A stretch of DNA of 64,000 nt from NCBI RefSeq assembly GCF_017873765.1, contig NZ_JAGGKP010000006.1:110770-174769 (forward strand), written 5' to 3'. The notes beneath the pieces were generated by a model. It made no database searches, had not been told where the DNA came from, and saw only the letters and a program-made list of their open reading frames with translations. Below are positions 44,184 to 54,697 of the stretch, in pieces. Both the position numbers and the translations under genes were made by a program. This stretch comes from Paenibacillus sediminis (lineage in GTDB: Bacteria > Bacillota > Bacilli > Paenibacillales > Paenibacillaceae). Position 1 is the first letter of the stretch; the number at the start of each line of letters is the position of its first letter.

Positions 44184-44260
44184 TACCTTCTACCTTCTAC
44201 CTTCTACCTTCTACCTTCTACTTTCTAACTTCTAATTTCTAACTTCTAATTTCTAACTTC
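44184..44260. repeat. Eleven tandem heptamers between purF and purM
   Basis: Five TACCTTC units (44,184-44,218) are followed by TACTTTC and then TAACTTC and TAATTTC in alternation up to 44,260. The 7-bp period does not fit a codon frame, and no gene covers it. On the message strand it reads GAAGGTA and GAAGTTA repeats. Such arrays change length easily by slippage. Confidence 0.85.
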
Positions 44261-44306
44261 TACCTGTGCACTTCTACTAACTTTCTCTCTTCTGCCTCTT
44301 GCTTTA

Positions 44307-45779
44307 TCAAAATGATCGCTTCTCTTCCCCGCCGAAATCCAGCTTTGTCGGGTAGTCATTATCAAAGCAGGCCATGCATAGGCCGCCTTTGTATTCGTTC
44401 GCGCTATTGCCGCCGACGGCTTTGATTAAGCCTTTGGGGCTTAGGAATGCTAGTGAATCGGCATTGATTTCCTTGCGGATTTCTTCAATGCTTTTGCTAG
44501 AAGCGATTAGCTCCTTTCGGTCTGGCGTATCGATGCCGTAGAAGCAAGGGTTCTTGAAAGGCGGTGATGTGATCAGCACATGCACCTCTGTTGCTCCGGC
44601 GTCGCGCAGCATGTTGACGATTCTGCGCGATGTCGTGCCGCGCACGATAGAGTCGTCGATCATGATGACGCGTTTACCGCTGACGACGCTGCGCACGGCG
44701 CTTAACTTCATTTTGACGCCTTGTTCGCGCAGCTCTTGGCTCGGCTGGATGAAGGTGCGGCCTGTGTATTTGTTTTTGATTAATCCCATTTCATATGGGA
44801 TTCCGGTCTGTTCGGCGTAGCCGATCGCAGCGGACAAGCTGGAATCCGGCACGCCTGTAACAATATCCGCATCGATAAATGATTCAAGCGCCATCTGGCG
44901 CCCCATCCGTTTACGCGCGGAATGCAGGTTAGCGCCGTTCAAATCGCTGTCTGGTCTTGCAAAATAAATATATTCCATCGCACAAAGTGCTTTGCGCTGA
45001 GGTTCTGTGAATCGATCTTCACGAAGTCCGCCCCGGTCAAGAATTAAAAGTTCACCAGGCCCGATATCTCGGACAAGCTCGGCACCGATCGTCTCCAGTG
45101 CACATGTCTCCGAAGCAAAGATATAAGCATCTCCTAAGCGGCCCATCGTTATCGGACGTAACCCATTAGGATCAGAAGCAATCACCAGCTTATCGTTAGT
45201 CATAATCATAAATGCAAACCCGCCGACAATTTTCCGAAGCGCGTCTTTCACCGCTTCAATAAAATCCTTCGACGAACGTGCGATTAAATGTGCTACGACT
45301 TCTGTATCGCTTGTCGTCTGAAAGATGGAACCCGTCTGCTCAAGCTCTTTTCTAATAAGCGGTGCATTAACGATATTGCCGTTCGTTGCGATGGCGAGGT
45401 CGCCATCACGGTATTTAAAGATGAGCGGCTGCGCATTCGTAAGCCGGCTGTCGCCGCTTGTCGAATAACGCACATGTCCAATGGACATATCCCCAGTCAA
45501 CGAGGCGAGACGATCCTTATCGAATACTTCCTTCACAAGTCCCATTTCACGATGATAGTTAAACTGCACTCCGTTCGTGACGCATATACCCGCACTCTCT
45601 TCTCCGCGGTGCTGGAGCGCATGCAGTCCATAATAGGAGAGCGTAGCTGCATCCTGATGACCATACACTCCGAATACTCCGCACTCTTCCTTCAATGTAT
45701 CAAAAATATCCGATCGGCCCGTTCCTTCGTTATAATAGTCTCCTGTCCACAGCGGCTGCGCGGTCAATTCATGAGACAT
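44307..45779 (-). CDS. purF: Amidophosphoribosyltransferase
   Basis: About 490 residues, committing PRPP to purine synthesis with glutamine. The N-terminal glutaminase begins at Cys in [12 protein letters not shown] after a propeptide of about 32 residues, as in the Bacillus type with an iron-sulphur cluster (late Cys in [11 protein letters not shown]). [10 protein letters not shown] and [18 protein letters not shown] are the family blocks. I start at ATG 45,779, 10 bp after GGGAGG; it overlaps the purL end. The repeats at 43,968-44,260 follow the stop. Confidence 0.95.
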   Translation of the reverse strand: MSHELTAQPLWTGDYYNEGTGRSDIFDTLKEECGVFGVYGHQDAATLSYYGLHALQHRGEESAGICVTNGVQFNYHREMGLVKEVFDKDRLASLTGDMSIGHVRYSTSGDSRLTNAQPLIFKYRDGDLAIATNGNIVNAPLIRKELEQTGSIFQTTSDTEVVAHLIARSSKDFIEAVKDALRKIVGGFAFMIMTNDKLVIASDPNGLRPITMGRLGDAYIFASETCALETIGAELVRDIGPGELLILDRGGLREDRFTEPQRKALCAMEYIYFARPDSDLNGANLHSARKRMGRQMALESFIDADIVTGVPDSSLSAAIGYAEQTGIPYEMGLIKNKYTGRTFIQPSQELREQGVKMKLSAVRSVVSGKRVIMIDDSIVRGTTSRRIVNMLRDAGATEVHVLITSPPFKNPCFYGIDTPDRKELIASSKSIEEIRKEINADSLAFLSPKGLIKAVGGNSANEYKGGLCMACFDNDYPTKLDFGGEEKRSF

Positions 45780-48007
45780 GGAATCGCGTCCTCCCACACT
45801 CGTTTCAGTTCATTCACGGATTCACTTACAGCGCGTTGTCCGTTCACATTCACGACTAAATCCGTTCCTTGAACTTTACCCAGAACCGCTGCTGGTACTC
45901 CATTGTTAACAAGCATTTCTTGTAATTGAGCAGCCTTATCTGGAGCAGCAGACAGCAAAATTCGAGATTGGCTCTCACTGAACAAAGCGATGTCTGAACG
46001 AAGGTCCGTTACCACATTCACCTGTGCCCCAAGCCCGCCGCTAATGCAAGACTCAGCCAAAGCAACAGCTAATCCGCCTTCTGACAAATCATGTGCGGAC
46101 TGTACAAGTCCAGCTTGAATCGCTTCAAGAACTGAACTCAAAAGCTTCTTCTCTACATCCAGATCTATTTGCGGCGGACGTCCTTCAGTAACCCCATGCA
46201 CCACAGATTGGAACTCGCTGCCGCCAAGCTCCGCCTTCGTCTCGCCGAGCAGAATAATAACGTCTCCCTCTTGCTTAAATGCTTGCGTCGTAATGTGATC
46301 AATATCATGAACGAGGCCAACCATACCAACAACCGGCGTCGGATAGATTGCACCTTGAGCATTCTCATTGTAAAGACTGACATTACCACCAATAACCGGT
46401 GTACTTAAAGTTCGGCATGCCTCAGCCATACCGTCAACCGCTTTTTCCATTTGCCAGAAAATATCCGGCTTCTCAGGGCTGCCAAAGTTCAAGTTGTCGG
46501 TAATCGCAAGCGGCTCTGCACCTGAGCAGACAATGTTGCGCGCAGCTTCACTAACTGCGATTTGTCCACCTACTTCAGGATCAAGATAGACGAACCGTCC
46601 ATTACAATCTGTCGTCATCGCTAGACCTTTACGCGTTCCATGAATCGTTACAACGGCCGCATCCGATCCTGGACGAACTGCCGTGCTCGTACGCACCATG
46701 TGATCGTATTGGTTATATACCCACGCTTTGCTGGCTACGTTAGGTGAGCCGAGCACTTTTTTCAAAGCAGCTCCCAGATCCGTCACTTCTTCGTAGCGGA
46801 GTGTATTGATTCCAGCATTTTGCTCATAATAAGCAGGAACGGCAGAAGTTTTATAATATACAGGGCATTCATCAACGAGTGCAGTGACAGGCATATCACC
46901 AACAACTTCACCATGATGGAACAGCTTCAGACGTCCGTCGTCGGTTACTTTACCTACCTTCGCGCAAATAACGCCCCAACGATCAAAGATTTCTTGAGCC
47001 TGAGCTTCATGCTGAGGCTCCACAACAAACAGCATCCGCTCTTGGGATTCAGACAGCATCATCTCATACGGAGTCATGCCTTGTTCGCGCTGCGGTACTT
47101 GGTCCAAGTAAAGCTCAAGACCATTACCCGCTTTACTTGCCATCTCTGCGCTTGAACAGGTGAGACCCGCTGCACCCATATCTTGAATACCAAGTACGAT
47201 GCCCGAATTGATCAGCTCCAAGCAAGCTTCCATCACTAGCTTCTCCATGAATGGATCACCGACTTGAACCGCAGTACGCTTTGCTTCGGACTCCTCTGTT
47301 AATTCTTCTGACGCAAATGTTGCTCCGTGAATCCCATCACGGTCCGTTGGCGGACCAACGTAGAACACTGGGTTGCCTACACCTTTAGCGACACCCCGCT
47401 GAATTTTGTCATGATCGATAATACCGACGCACATCGCATTGACGAGTGGATTGCCATCGTAGCTGTCATCGAACATCACTTCGCCGCCTACTGTCGGAAT
47501 TCCGATACAGTTGCCGTAACCTGCAATACCAGACACGACATTTTCGAACAAATATTTAACACGATCACTCTCGAGCTTACCGAATCGTAAAGAGTTCAAA
47601 ATGGCAACAGGTCTTGCTCCCATAGAGAAAATATCACGAATGATACCGCCAACCCCTGTCGCTGCCCCTTGATAAGGTTCAACAGCGGAAGGATGGTTAT
47701 GGCTTTCAATTTTAAATACAACCGCTTGGTTATCGCCAATGTCGACAATACCGGCACCTTCGCCTGGACCCATTAGAACGCGGGGGCCGCTAGTTGGAAA
47801 ACGGCGAAGCAGCGGCTTGGAGTTCTTATACGCACAGTGCTCAGACCACATGACGCTGAATACGCCAATTTCCGTATAATTCGGTTTACGCCCAAGGAAA
47901 CCGCAGATCAGTTCGTATTCAGAGTCTGATACGCCCATCTGCTTATATATTTGCTGCTCGGCAATTTGCTCTGCCGTCGGTTCTTTAGCCCACAGTTGCT
48001 GCGCCAT
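45764..48007 (-). CDS. purL: FGAM synthase large subunit PurL
   Basis: A 747-residue enzyme of the small (Bacillus) type that needs PurQ and Pur[21 protein letters not shown] is the first nucleotide-binding block, and [20 protein letters not shown] and [11 protein letters not shown] follow. It turns FGAR into FGAM using ammonia from PurQ. The start overlaps the purQ stop by 23 bp, and the stop overlaps purF. Confidence 0.97.
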   Translation of the reverse strand: MAQQLWAKEPTAEQIAEQQIYKQMGVSDSEYELICGFLGRKPNYTEIGVFSVMWSEHCAYKNSKPLLRRFPTSGPRVLMGPGEGAGIVDIGDNQAVVFKIESHNHPSAVEPYQGAATGVGGIIRDIFSMGARPVAILNSLRFGKLESDRVKYLFENVVSGIAGYGNCIGIPTVGGEVMFDDSYDGNPLVNAMCVGIIDHDKIQRGVAKGVGNPVFYVGPPTDRDGIHGATFASEELTEESEAKRTAVQVGDPFMEKLVMEACLELINSGIVLGIQDMGAAGLTCSSAEMASKAGNGLELYLDQVPQREQGMTPYEMMLSESQERMLFVVEPQHEAQAQEIFDRWGVICAKVGKVTDDGRLKLFHHGEVVGDMPVTALVDECPVYYKTSAVPAYYEQNAGINTLRYEEVTDLGAALKKVLGSPNVASKAWVYNQYDHMVRTSTAVRPGSDAAVVTIHGTRKGLAMTTDCNGRFVYLDPEVGGQIAVSEAARNIVCSGAEPLAITDNLNFGSPEKPDIFWQMEKAVDGMAEACRTLSTPVIGGNVSLYNENAQGAIYPTPVVGMVGLVHDIDHITTQAFKQEGDVIILLGETKAELGGSEFQSVVHGVTEGRPPQIDLDVEKKLLSSVLEAIQAGLVQSAHDLSEGGLAVALAESCISGGLGAQVNVVTDLRSDIALFSESQSRILLSAAPDKAAQLQEMLVNNGVPAAVLGKVQGTDLVVNVNGQRAVSESVNELKRVWEDAIPCLMN

Positions 48008-48674
48008 ATTGATCCCTCCAAGCTGTCAGTATTGATGTGAACATGCGTTTACCATCTTCTGATCCAAGAATTGAACTTACTGCCCGCTCGGGATGGGGCA
48101 TCATTCCGACGACGTTGCCGCGCTCATTGCAAATGCCAGCAATGTCGTCCGTTGAACCGTTCGGATTATGGGAATAACGGAAAACAATCTGATTGTTTGC
48201 TTTCAATCGCTCTAGAGTCGCTTCATCACAATAATAGTTGCCCTCTCCGTGCGCGATCGGTATCGTAATTTCCTCTCCAGCAGCGTACTCACTCGTAAAT
48301 GGTGTTGTATGATTCACAACTTGAAGCTTCGAATCTTGGCAGATGAACTTCATCGATGTGTTGCGCCGTAATGCCCCGGGAAGGAGCCCCGCCTCCGTTA
48401 ATATTTGAAATCCATTGCAAATGCCTAGAACATATTTGCCTTGCTCAGCAGCCTTAGCAACCTCAGCCATGACAGGCGCAAAACGAGCAATCGCCCCGCA
48501 TCTTAAGTAATCCCCATAGGAGAAACCGCCGGGAACAAGTATGCAATCATATTCCGATAAGTCCGTGGCCGTATGCCATACATAATCTACCGGCTCACCG
48601 GTCGTTTCCTCTACCGCTTTATAACAGTCAATGTCACAATTAGACCCTGGAAATACAAGTACAGCGAATTTCAT
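47985..48674 (-). CDS. purQ: FGAM synthase glutaminase subunit PurQ
   Basis: A 229-residue class I glutamine amidotransferase. [16 protein letters not shown] at the start, [20 protein letters not shown] with the catalytic Cys and HPERAVSSI with the His complete the triad. It supplies ammonia to PurL. It lies 5 bp after purS. Confidence 0.97.
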   Translation of the reverse strand: MKFAVLVFPGSNCDIDCYKAVEETTGEPVDYVWHTATDLSEYDCILVPGGFSYGDYLRCGAIARFAPVMAEVAKAAEQGKYVLGICNGFQILTEAGLLPGALRRNTSMKFICQDSKLQVVNHTTPFTSEYAAGEEITIPIAHGEGNYYCDEATLERLKANNQIVFRYSHNPNGSTDDIAGICNERGNVVGMMPHPERAVSSILGSEDGKRMFTSILTAWRDQYGAATVG

Positions 48675-48679
48675 AAGAC

Positions 48680-48925
48680 TTACCCCTCCAATTCAAAGCG
48701 GTAGTCTTCGACAACCGTGTTGGCTAGCAGCTTCTCGCACATTTCGGTCACACGCTCCGCTGCTTCATTTCGGTCATTCGTGTTCAGCGTCAGCTCCATA
48801 TATTTGCCGATACGAACGCCCTCTACTTCGGTAAATTCCATAGAATGCAGTGCACCTCGCACCGCAACCCCTTGCGGATCCAATACGCTTTGTTTGATGG
48901 TGACATAGACCGTCGCTTTAATCAT
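48680..48925 (-). CDS. purS: FGAM synthase subunit PurS
   Basis: An 81-residue subunit that bridges PurL and Pur[21 protein letters not shown] and the end [14 protein letters not shown] are typical. It is present as a separate gene, which fits the small-PurL type seen here. Confidence 0.95.
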   Translation of the reverse strand: MIKATVYVTIKQSVLDPQGVAVRGALHSMEFTEVEGVRIGKYMELTLNTNDRNEAAERVTEMCEKLLANTVVEDYRFELEG

Positions 48926-48963
48926 TGTTCAAGTTCCTCCCCACGAGATGGTGAATGATATGA

Positions 48964-49857
48964 TTACTGACCTGTAAGCCTTTGATATATTTCGGTATAG
49001 CGCCGCGTTGTCTCTGCTACCACTTCCCTAGGCAGCGGCTTTGGCTGACTATTTTTATCCCAATCGGATGATGCCAAATACGTTCTTACCGGTTCTTTAT
49101 CCATACTGTCGATCTCAACGTCCAGCAAGTAGTTATCCTTCGCCCAAAAGCGCGAAGCGTCCGGTGTAAAAATTTCATCGATTAAAATCACTTTGCCGTC
49201 TATAACGCCAAACTCGAACTTGCAGTCAGCAACGATAATACCTCGCTCGGCACAATATTCACTTGCGAATGCGTACAGTTTCAAACTTTTCTCTTTAAGT
49301 TCGATTGCTAGCTGCTCTCCAATGAGCTTCTGCATCTGCTCGAACGTAATGTCTACATCATGGCCGACGTCATTTTTAGCAGCAGGCGTGAACATAGGCT
49401 CAGGCAGCTGTTCGTTTTTTCGCAAGCCCTCTGGCAACCTAATACCGTTAACCAAGCCGCTCTGCTGATACTGCCGCCACCCACCTCCTGTAATATAGCC
49501 TCTAACTACACACTCGATGTCGATACGCTCTGCTTTCTTCGTCACCATGATGCGATCTTTCATCATATCTTTATCAGTGATGACAGACCCCAAAAGCTCT
49601 ACATCCGTGTGCACAACGTGATTTTCCATAAGATGAGCTGTCTTCTGAAACCAAAACTTGCTGAGCTGATTGAGCACATTTCCCTTCTCAGGAACAGGAG
49701 GCTCTAACACGTAATCAAATGCGGAAATGCGGTCCGTTACAACCATCAAAAAATGTTCACCAAGGTCGTACAGCTCCCGCACCTTACCCTTATAAACGAG
49801 CGGCGCATTTACAAACGGTTTTGCAGTCGATAATGCCATAGCTGCTTTCGATTCCAT
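48964..49857 (-). CDS. purC: SAICAR synthetase
   Basis: A 297-residue enzyme that joins aspartate to CAIR. LVYKGKVRELYDLGEHFLMV starts the ATP domain; VVTDRISAFDYVLEP, IECVVRGYITGGGW and FEFGVIDGKVILIDEIFTPD (SAICAR signature) follow. It is longer than the 240-residue E. coli enzyme and is like the 290-300-residue type. Alternative start at MALSTAKPF six codons in. Confidence 0.97.
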   Translation of the reverse strand: MESKAAMALSTAKPFVNAPLVYKGKVRELYDLGEHFLMVVTDRISAFDYVLEPPVPEKGNVLNQLSKFWFQKTAHLMENHVVHTDVELLGSVITDKDMMKDRIMVTKKAERIDIECVVRGYITGGGWRQYQQSGLVNGIRLPEGLRKNEQLPEPMFTPAAKNDVGHDVDITFEQMQKLIGEQLAIELKEKSLKLYAFASEYCAERGIIVADCKFEFGVIDGKVILIDEIFTPDASRFWAKDNYLLDVEIDSMDKEPVRTYLASSDWDKNSQPKPLPREVVAETTRRYTEIYQRLTGQ

Positions 49858-49908
49858 GTAAAACTCTCCTCTCCCTTGAGCGATTTACTCTATTAAATGA
49901 GTACTTAT

Positions 49909-51204
49909 TTAAATTAAGCCAAGCTTTTTGAAAATCGTATCTACATGTTTCAAGTGCCAGCTTGGATTAAATGCATCTTCAATTTCTTCCGGGCTAAGCA
50001 CAGCTGTAATTTCTGGCGTCGCTTCAACAATGTCACGGAATTGGCGTTGTTCTTCCCATGCTTGCATCGCACGCGGCTGCACCGTATCATACGCTTGCTC
50101 GCGACTAAAACCTTTGTCGATCAGCTTCGTCATCACGCGGCCTGAGAATGGTACGCCGAACGTACGGCTCATATTACGCTTCATATTTTCCGGGAATACC
50201 GTCAAGTTGTTCACAATGTTTCCAAAGCGATTCAGCATATAGTTAAGCAACATTGTTGCATCCGGTAAAATAACGCGTTCTACCGAAGAATGCGAAATGT
50301 CGCGTTCATGCCAAAGTACTACATCTTCGTAAGCGGACACGACATAACCGCGAAGCACACGCGCAAGACCTGAAATATTCTCACAACCGATTGGATTGCG
50401 TTTATGAGGCATTGCGGAAGAACCTTTTTGTCCTTTGGCAAAAGCTTCTTCTACTTCGCGAACTTCACTCTTCTGAAGTGCACGAATTTCAGTTGCAAAT
50501 TTATCTAGTGACGTTGCGATTAGAGCAATTGTCGCGATGTATTCCGCATGACGATCACGCTGTAACGTCTGTGTCGAGATCGGAGCCGGGCTAATGCCAA
50601 GCTTCTCGCATACAAACTGTTCGACCATCGGATCAATGTTGGCATATGTACCAACGGCACCCGAGATTTTTCCGAACTGGACGCCGTGAGCCGCATGACG
50701 GAAACGCTCTAAATTACGTTTCATTTCTTCGTACCACAGCGCCATTTTAAGGCCAAACGTTGTCGGCTCAGCATGAACGCCATGTGTACGACCCATCATC
50801 GCGGTATCTTTATAAGCAATCGCTTTGTTTTTCAAAATTTCAATGAAGTTCAAAATATCTTTCTCCAAAATGTCATTCGCTTGTTTAAGCAAATAACCTA
50901 GAGCTGTATCCACAACGTCTGTCGAAGTCAGTCCATAATGAACCCATTTCCGTTCTTCTCCAAGGCTTTCGGATACGGTACGTGTAAATGCAATGACATC
51001 ATGGCGCGTCTCCTGCTCAATTTCGTAGATGCGGTCAATGTCGAATTTGGCATTTTGGCGAAGCCGTTTTACATCTTCCTGCGGAATGACGCCAAGCTCA
51101 GCCCAAGCTTCACAAGCGCATAATTCTACTTCCAGCCATGCTTTAAATTTATTTTCTTCAGTCCAAATTGCTCTCATTTCCGGCCTGCTGTAACGTTCGA
51201 TCAT
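49909..51204 (-). CDS. purB: Adenylosuccinate lyase
   Basis: About 431 residues. It splits SAICAR and adenylosuccinate. The fumarase/aspartase-superfamily signature [19 protein letters not shown] carries the catalytic Ser loop; [16 protein letters not shown] holds the His. I start at ATG 51,204, which overlaps the purK stop by 4 bp (ATGA) and follows GGAGG; the longer frame begins inside that site. Confidence 0.96.
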   Translation of the reverse strand: MIERYSRPEMRAIWTEENKFKAWLEVELCACEAWAELGVIPQEDVKRLRQNAKFDIDRIYEIEQETRHDVIAFTRTVSESLGEERKWVHYGLTSTDVVDTALGYLLKQANDILEKDILNFIEILKNKAIAYKDTAMMGRTHGVHAEPTTFGLKMALWYEEMKRNLERFRHAAHGVQFGKISGAVGTYANIDPMVEQFVCEKLGISPAPISTQTLQRDRHAEYIATIALIATSLDKFATEIRALQKSEVREVEEAFAKGQKGSSAMPHKRNPIGCENISGLARVLRGYVVSAYEDVVLWHERDISHSSVERVILPDATMLLNYMLNRFGNIVNNLTVFPENMKRNMSRTFGVPFSGRVMTKLIDKGFSREQAYDTVQPRAMQAWEEQRQFRDIVEATPEITAVLSPEEIEDAFNPSWHLKHVDTIFKKLGLI

Positions 51205-52379
51205 CTGTTTATTTTCCTCCAAATATTAGTTTCATGAATCCAATCGAGTCCATCCTCCACATCACGGCACAGGAGGTTAATATGACCCATTTTTCTTTTC
51301 TCTTTTGCCTCTTTCTTGCCATAAAGATGAAGCTTAGGAACAACACCCAGCCGATCAGCCGTATCGTCACTTGTTCCAAGTCTCTCCACCACGGCTTCTA
51401 AATGCTCACCAAGAATGTTAACCATGACAACAGGTGTTAATAGGTTAGTCTTGCCTAACGGCAAGTTGCATATCGCACGTACGTGCTGTTCAAACTGCGA
51501 TGTGACGCAAGCATCCATTGTATAATGCCCAGAATTATGAGGCCTTGGAGCGAGCTCATTCACATAGAGTTCTCCATCACCTGTCAGGAACATTTCGACC
51601 GCCAGAAGCCCTGCCGCTTCCATAGACTCGGCAACTTGCGCCGCTAGCTGCTGCGCCCTGTTCTGAATCTCTTGGGGAATTCTTGCTGGAACAATCGATA
51701 TATGAAGAATGTTATCCACATGAATATTTTCCGATACGGGAAAAGTACTCAATTCACCCCGAGGACTGCGTGCGACAATGACCGACAGCTCACGTTCGAA
51801 GGCGATAAACTGCTCCAGCACGAGCTCAGTACTTGCTTTAGCAAGCGTGCTGTACGCCTCGGCTATTTCCGTTTCCGACCTTATTACCCATTGTCCTTTT
51901 CCGTCATATCCTCCAGTGGCAGTCTTGAGAACAGCCGGTATTCCAAGTCGCTCGACTGCTAGCTGTAAATCATCTTCACTTTGGATTTCCGCATATGGTG
52001 CAACTTTAACTCCCGCTGCTTCGATCGCCCGCTTCTCACGAAGCCTGTGCTGCGTCGTATAAAGAAGGCGGCTGCCTTGTGGAACATAAGACTCCTTTTC
52101 TAGCAGTGCAGCGACGTTCGAATCGACATTTTCGAACTCATACGTAATGACGTCTGACCGCTTCGCTAACTTCTTCGCTGACTCGATATCGTCGTACGCA
52201 GCTGTAATTTGCTGAGCGACTTGCCCACACGGTGCATCTGGAGTTGGATCAAGCGTTACAAAACGATACCCTAGATTCGTTCCTGCCAAAGCCATCATTC
52301 GTCCAAGCTGCCCGCCGCCTAATACGCCAATCGTGGAACCCGGCATCAGCACATGATCTCGGCCATCAATATGTATCAT
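51201..52379 (-). CDS. purK: N5-carboxyaminoimidazole ribonucleotide synthase
   Basis: A 392-residue ATP-grasp enzyme that carboxylates AIR to N5-[21 protein letters not shown] is the N-terminal signature; [18 protein letters not shown] and [18 protein letters not shown] follow. It overlaps purE and purB by 4 bp each, so these three genes are coupled. Confidence 0.97.
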   Translation of the reverse strand: MIHIDGRDHVLMPGSTIGVLGGGQLGRMMALAGTNLGYRFVTLDPTPDAPCGQVAQQITAAYDDIESAKKLAKRSDVITYEFENVDSNVAALLEKESYVPQGSRLLYTTQHRLREKRAIEAAGVKVAPYAEIQSEDDLQLAVERLGIPAVLKTATGGYDGKGQWVIRSETEIAEAYSTLAKASTELVLEQFIAFERELSVIVARSPRGELSTFPVSENIHVDNILHISIVPARIPQEIQNRAQQLAAQVAESMEAAGLLAVEMFLTGDGELYVNELAPRPHNSGHYTMDACVTSQFEQHVRAICNLPLGKTNLLTPVVMVNILGEHLEAVVERLGTSDDTADRLGVVPKLHLYGKKEAKEKRKMGHINLLCRDVEDGLDWIHETNIWRKINR

Positions 52380-52861
52380 AATAAATCACTGCTTTCCAGC
52401 ACTTCTTCGCGAATTCTGCTGCGACGTTCCTGAAGCCGATTTCTAACATCCGGATTTGAAGTAGCCAATATTTGCGCTGCCAGCAGCCCAGCATTCACTG
52501 CCCCTGCTTTGCCAATCGCGACAGTTGCTACAGGAACGCCTCCCGGCATTTGTACAATCGACAATAAGGAATCAAGTCCATTTAGCGCTGCTGATTTGAC
52601 CGGGACGCCAATGACCGGAAGTACCGTCTTCGAAGCGACCATCCCAGGCAAATGTGCTGCGCCGCCTGCCCCTGCAATAATCACTTTCAGACCGCGGCCT
52701 TCTGCTTGCTCTGCATATTCAAACATGAGATCTGGCGTCCGGTGTGCTGATACTACTTTTTTCTCATAAGGAATACCTAGTTCCTCGAGAATCAGACAAG
52801 CATGCTGCATCGTTTCCCAATCGGACTGGCTACCCATAATGACACCAACCTGAATTGTCAT
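52376..52861 (-). CDS. purE: N5-CAIR mutase
   Basis: A 161-residue enzyme that isomerises N5-CAIR to [22 protein letters not shown] at the start, VVSAHRTPD with the catalytic His, and [19 protein letters not shown] are the class I blocks. It is the first gene of the operon, downstream of the guanine riboswitch. Confidence 0.97.
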   Translation of the reverse strand: MTIQVGVIMGSQSDWETMQHACLILEELGIPYEKKVVSAHRTPDLMFEYAEQAEGRGLKVIIAGAGGAAHLPGMVASKTVLPVIGVPVKSAALNGLDSLLSIVQMPGGVPVATVAIGKAGAVNAGLLAAQILATSNPDVRNRLQERRSRIREEVLESSDLL

Positions 52862-52899
52862 GTTCCAACCTACTTTCTCCCAAGTCTTTATTTATACAT

Positions 52900-52950
52900 G
52901 AAAAAAGTCCGACCCCATGAAAATACACGTATTTTCACGATATCGGACTG
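52900..52950 (-). terminator. Riboswitch-controlled terminator before purE
   Basis: AGTCCGA (52,943-52,949 on the minus strand) pairs with TCGGACT (52,906-52,912) and the stem is followed by TTTTTT. AGTCCGA can instead pair with TCGGACT of the aptamer (about 53,040-53,046), giving an antiterminator. The two pairings are exclusive, as expected for an off-switch. Confidence 0.85.
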
Positions 52951-53034
52951 GGAATACAGCTTACTTTGTGTAAGAAAAGTGTACAAAACAAAAGGGTGTG
53001 CACAGGCATAGCCCCTCCATTCTATAGGCATTCC

Positions 53035-53101
53035 CTCGTAGTCCGAAAATTTAAGGTTTTCGGGTAGAGACTTTCGGGCCATATCCCCGAATTTATACGA
53101 G
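53035..53101 (-). promoter_or_regulatory. Guanine-class purine riboswitch aptamer
   Basis: On the minus strand: P1 CTCGTA/TACGAG, then the conserved GATATGG, the CTCTACC core, the loop TTAAA, and GGACTACGAG closing the structure. The base at the specificity position is C (GACTAC), which in this family means guanine/hypoxanthine rather than adenine (which has U). Binding should favour the terminator at 52,900-52,950. Confidence 0.95.
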
Positions 53102-53122
53102 ATTAGTATATCTTTATAAACA

Positions 53123-53151
53123 GTTTAACAATCACGTCACGTTCATGTCAA
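53123..53151 (-). promoter_or_regulatory. Promoter of the purine operon
   Basis: TTGACA (minus strand, 53,151-53,146) is followed 17 bp later by TTAAAC (53,128-53,123), giving a start of transcription just upstream of the riboswitch. Confidence 0.65.
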
Positions 53152-53155
53152 CCTA

Positions 53156-53198
53156 AACACGAACATTCATATTTTTACATTTAATAATGTTCGTTTTT
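53156..53198. promoter_or_regulatory. Paired PurR-type boxes
   Basis: CGAACATT (53,160-53,167) and its inverted copy AATGTTCG (53,186-53,193) lie directly upstream of the -35 element. Two inverted CGAA-containing boxes with about this spacing are what PurR of Bacillus binds. The purR gene is not in this window. Confidence 0.75.
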
Positions 53199-53211
53199 TA
53201 TTAAACAATAA

Positions 53212-53243
53212 AAAGGAGTGCTTTACCTTAACAAAGCACTCCT
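53212..53243 (-). terminator. Terminator of the universal stress protein gene
   Basis: AGGAGTGCTTT pairs with AAAGCACTCCT around ACCTTAAC; the minus strand runs on as TTTTTATTG. Confidence 0.9.
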
Positions 53244-53261
53244 CTTATGTTAAACAAGATA

Positions 53262-53696
53262 TTATTTCATAATGAGTACAGGGATTTTCGAATGTTGAAC
53301 GACATTGTGACTTACGCTGCCGAGCACAAATTCTCGGATCGTTCCGAGCCCCCGGCTGCCCATAACAATAACGTCAGCGTCTTTCTCTTTGGCATAGTTC
53401 AAAATCGCTTCTGCCGGCGAACCTTGAATCATATCCACTACACCATTAACACCCGCGTCTTTAACGCGCTGTTTCACTTCTTCTACGATTTGAACCGCCG
53501 CATCATTAAGCTCTTTAATCACGGAAGCTGGAATTGGAGCAAGTATTTCCCCAATATATCCACGTTGATAGTCATGCACATGAACGACATAGAGCTGCGC
53601 GCCAGGCTCTGCTTTTACAAGTTCAATCGCTTTATCAAACGCTTTATTAGAAGCTTTCGAGCCATCGTAAGCAATGACAATTTTAGAAAATAACAT
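53262..53696 (-). CDS. Universal stress protein (UspA family)
   Basis: A 144-residue protein. FSKIVIAYDGSKASNKAFDK begins the fold and GSRGLGTIREFVLGSVSHNV has the G-x2-G-x9-G(S) ATP-binding pattern. Usp proteins accumulate in stress and growth arrest. The start at 53,696 follows GAGGTG; a longer frame adds 19 codons without such a site. Confidence 0.93.
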   Translation of the reverse strand: MLFSKIVIAYDGSKASNKAFDKAIELVKAEPGAQLYVVHVHDYQRGYIGEILAPIPASVIKELNDAAVQIVEEVKQRVKDAGVNGVVDMIQGSPAEAILNYAKEKDADVIVMGSRGLGTIREFVLGSVSHNVVQHSKIPVLIMK

Positions 53697-53737
53697 GTGA
53701 AAGCACCTCTCTCGTTGTCGTTTGAATTGTAACCTAA

Positions 53738-54016
53738 TCAATTCGCCATCCAAAAGTATCCATACAATACTGCATTTAAAAAGAGCAACATCGGTATCCC
53801 TAATCGGAAACTAAGATGCCTTGTCTTATGCCTTTTACGATACATCGCAATTAAGACGCCAAGTGCACCCCCAATCGCTGCCAGCAAAAAAAGTGTCCTT
53901 TCTGAGACACGTTCTCGTTTGAAACGGGAACGCTTCTTATCCTCTGACATCACTAAGTAGCCTACTGCATTCATACAAATAAACCAAAAAATAAGACCGT
54001 TCTGCAAGTTGGGCAA
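53738..54016 (-). CDS. DUF1294 family membrane protein
   Basis: A 92-residue protein with three hydrophobic segments. ERTLFLLAAIGGALGVLIAM and RHKTRHLSFRLGIPMLL are typical of DUF1294. Function unknown. GGGGGTG precedes the start. Confidence 0.8.
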   Translation of the reverse strand: MPNLQNGLIFWFICMNAVGYLVMSEDKKRSRFKRERVSERTLFLLAAIGGALGVLIAMYRKRHKTRHLSFRLGIPMLLFLNAVLYGYFWMAN

Positions 54017-54224
54017 GGCACCCCCTTTTCAAGGACCTTTTGATTCAATAACCTATATTGCCAACCTATATTTATATTATAAAACTGCCGAACCAATAAA
54101 TACAGTGCTTTCATGAATAAGTCTTGAACTAGCTTGAGACACTTATTAATGTGTCATCAGGCGGCTTCGAATTTTAGCCGTTATGAGCATAACTTTGTTC
54201 TTTTACAACTAGGAGGTATGATGA

Positions 54225-54449
54225 ATGGCTAAACCCGACAATCGAGAGGATAATGTTGAGAAGCTGGTTCACAGCGTGCAGAACACGCTCCAAAATTTTC
54301 ATGAGGCACAAGATTATTTGAATGAATTTGGAGATGAAATTTCATCAGAAGAGCGGGAAGCGATTGAGGATAAAAACGCTAGACGTTTAAACAGCGTTGA
54401 TGCCTTCCGGAGTGAGATCAAAGACGAGGCGCAAGCTAAGAAGGATTAA
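54225..54449 (+). CDS. tlp: Small acid-soluble spore protein Tlp
   Basis: A 74-residue protein. DNREDNVEKLVHSVQNTLQN, the acidic middle and the end RSEIKDEAQAKKD match Tlp, a minor spore-core protein of Bacillales made late under sigma-G. AGGAGG precedes the ATG. This is direct evidence of a spore former. A hairpin follows the gene. Confidence 0.9.
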   Translation: MAKPDNREDNVEKLVHSVQNTLQNFHEAQDYLNEFGDEISSEEREAIEDKNARRLNSVDAFRSEIKDEAQAKKD

Positions 54450-54454
54450 TATGT

Positions 54455-54487
54455 AAGAAGCAGGAGATCAGCTGACTCCTGCTTCTT
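54455..54487 (+). terminator. Hairpin after tlp
   Basis: AAGAAGCAGGAG (54,455-54,466) is fully complementary to CTCCTGCTTCTT (54,476-54,487). It lies 6 bp after the stop and can terminate transcripts from either side. Confidence 0.75.
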
Positions 54488-54504
54488 CACATATGGCATT
54501 ACTA

Positions 54505-54642
54505 TTAAGACTGATCTTTAGGAATTCCATTCAAACTAGGCGGATATTTCGTCGCTTTCTTGGAACGAATCGTCCTGTTCTCTTCAAGAATACTGGACTT
54601 ATTCTGCTGGTCTCTGATCTTTAGTGACTTATTATGCGGCAC
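54505..54642 (-). CDS. Short basic protein, candidate minor spore protein
   Basis: A 45-codon frame with a GTG start, 8 bp after GGGAGGTG. It reads MPHNKSLKIRDQQNKSSILE, then ENRTIRSKKATKYPPSLNGI and PKDQS. Small, hydrophilic, rich in Lys/Asn/Ser and free of Cys, it resembles minor small acid-soluble spore proteins in composition, but I do not recognise the family. It faces tlp across a shared hairpin, and is 55 bp from topB. Confidence 0.6.
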   Translation of the reverse strand: MPHNKSLKIRDQQNKSSILEENRTIRSKKATKYPPSLNGIPKDQS

Positions 54643-54697
54643 GATCGATCACCTCCCTAGCGATAGAGTCCCTTGATTTTAGACGTTTTATGCCTGA

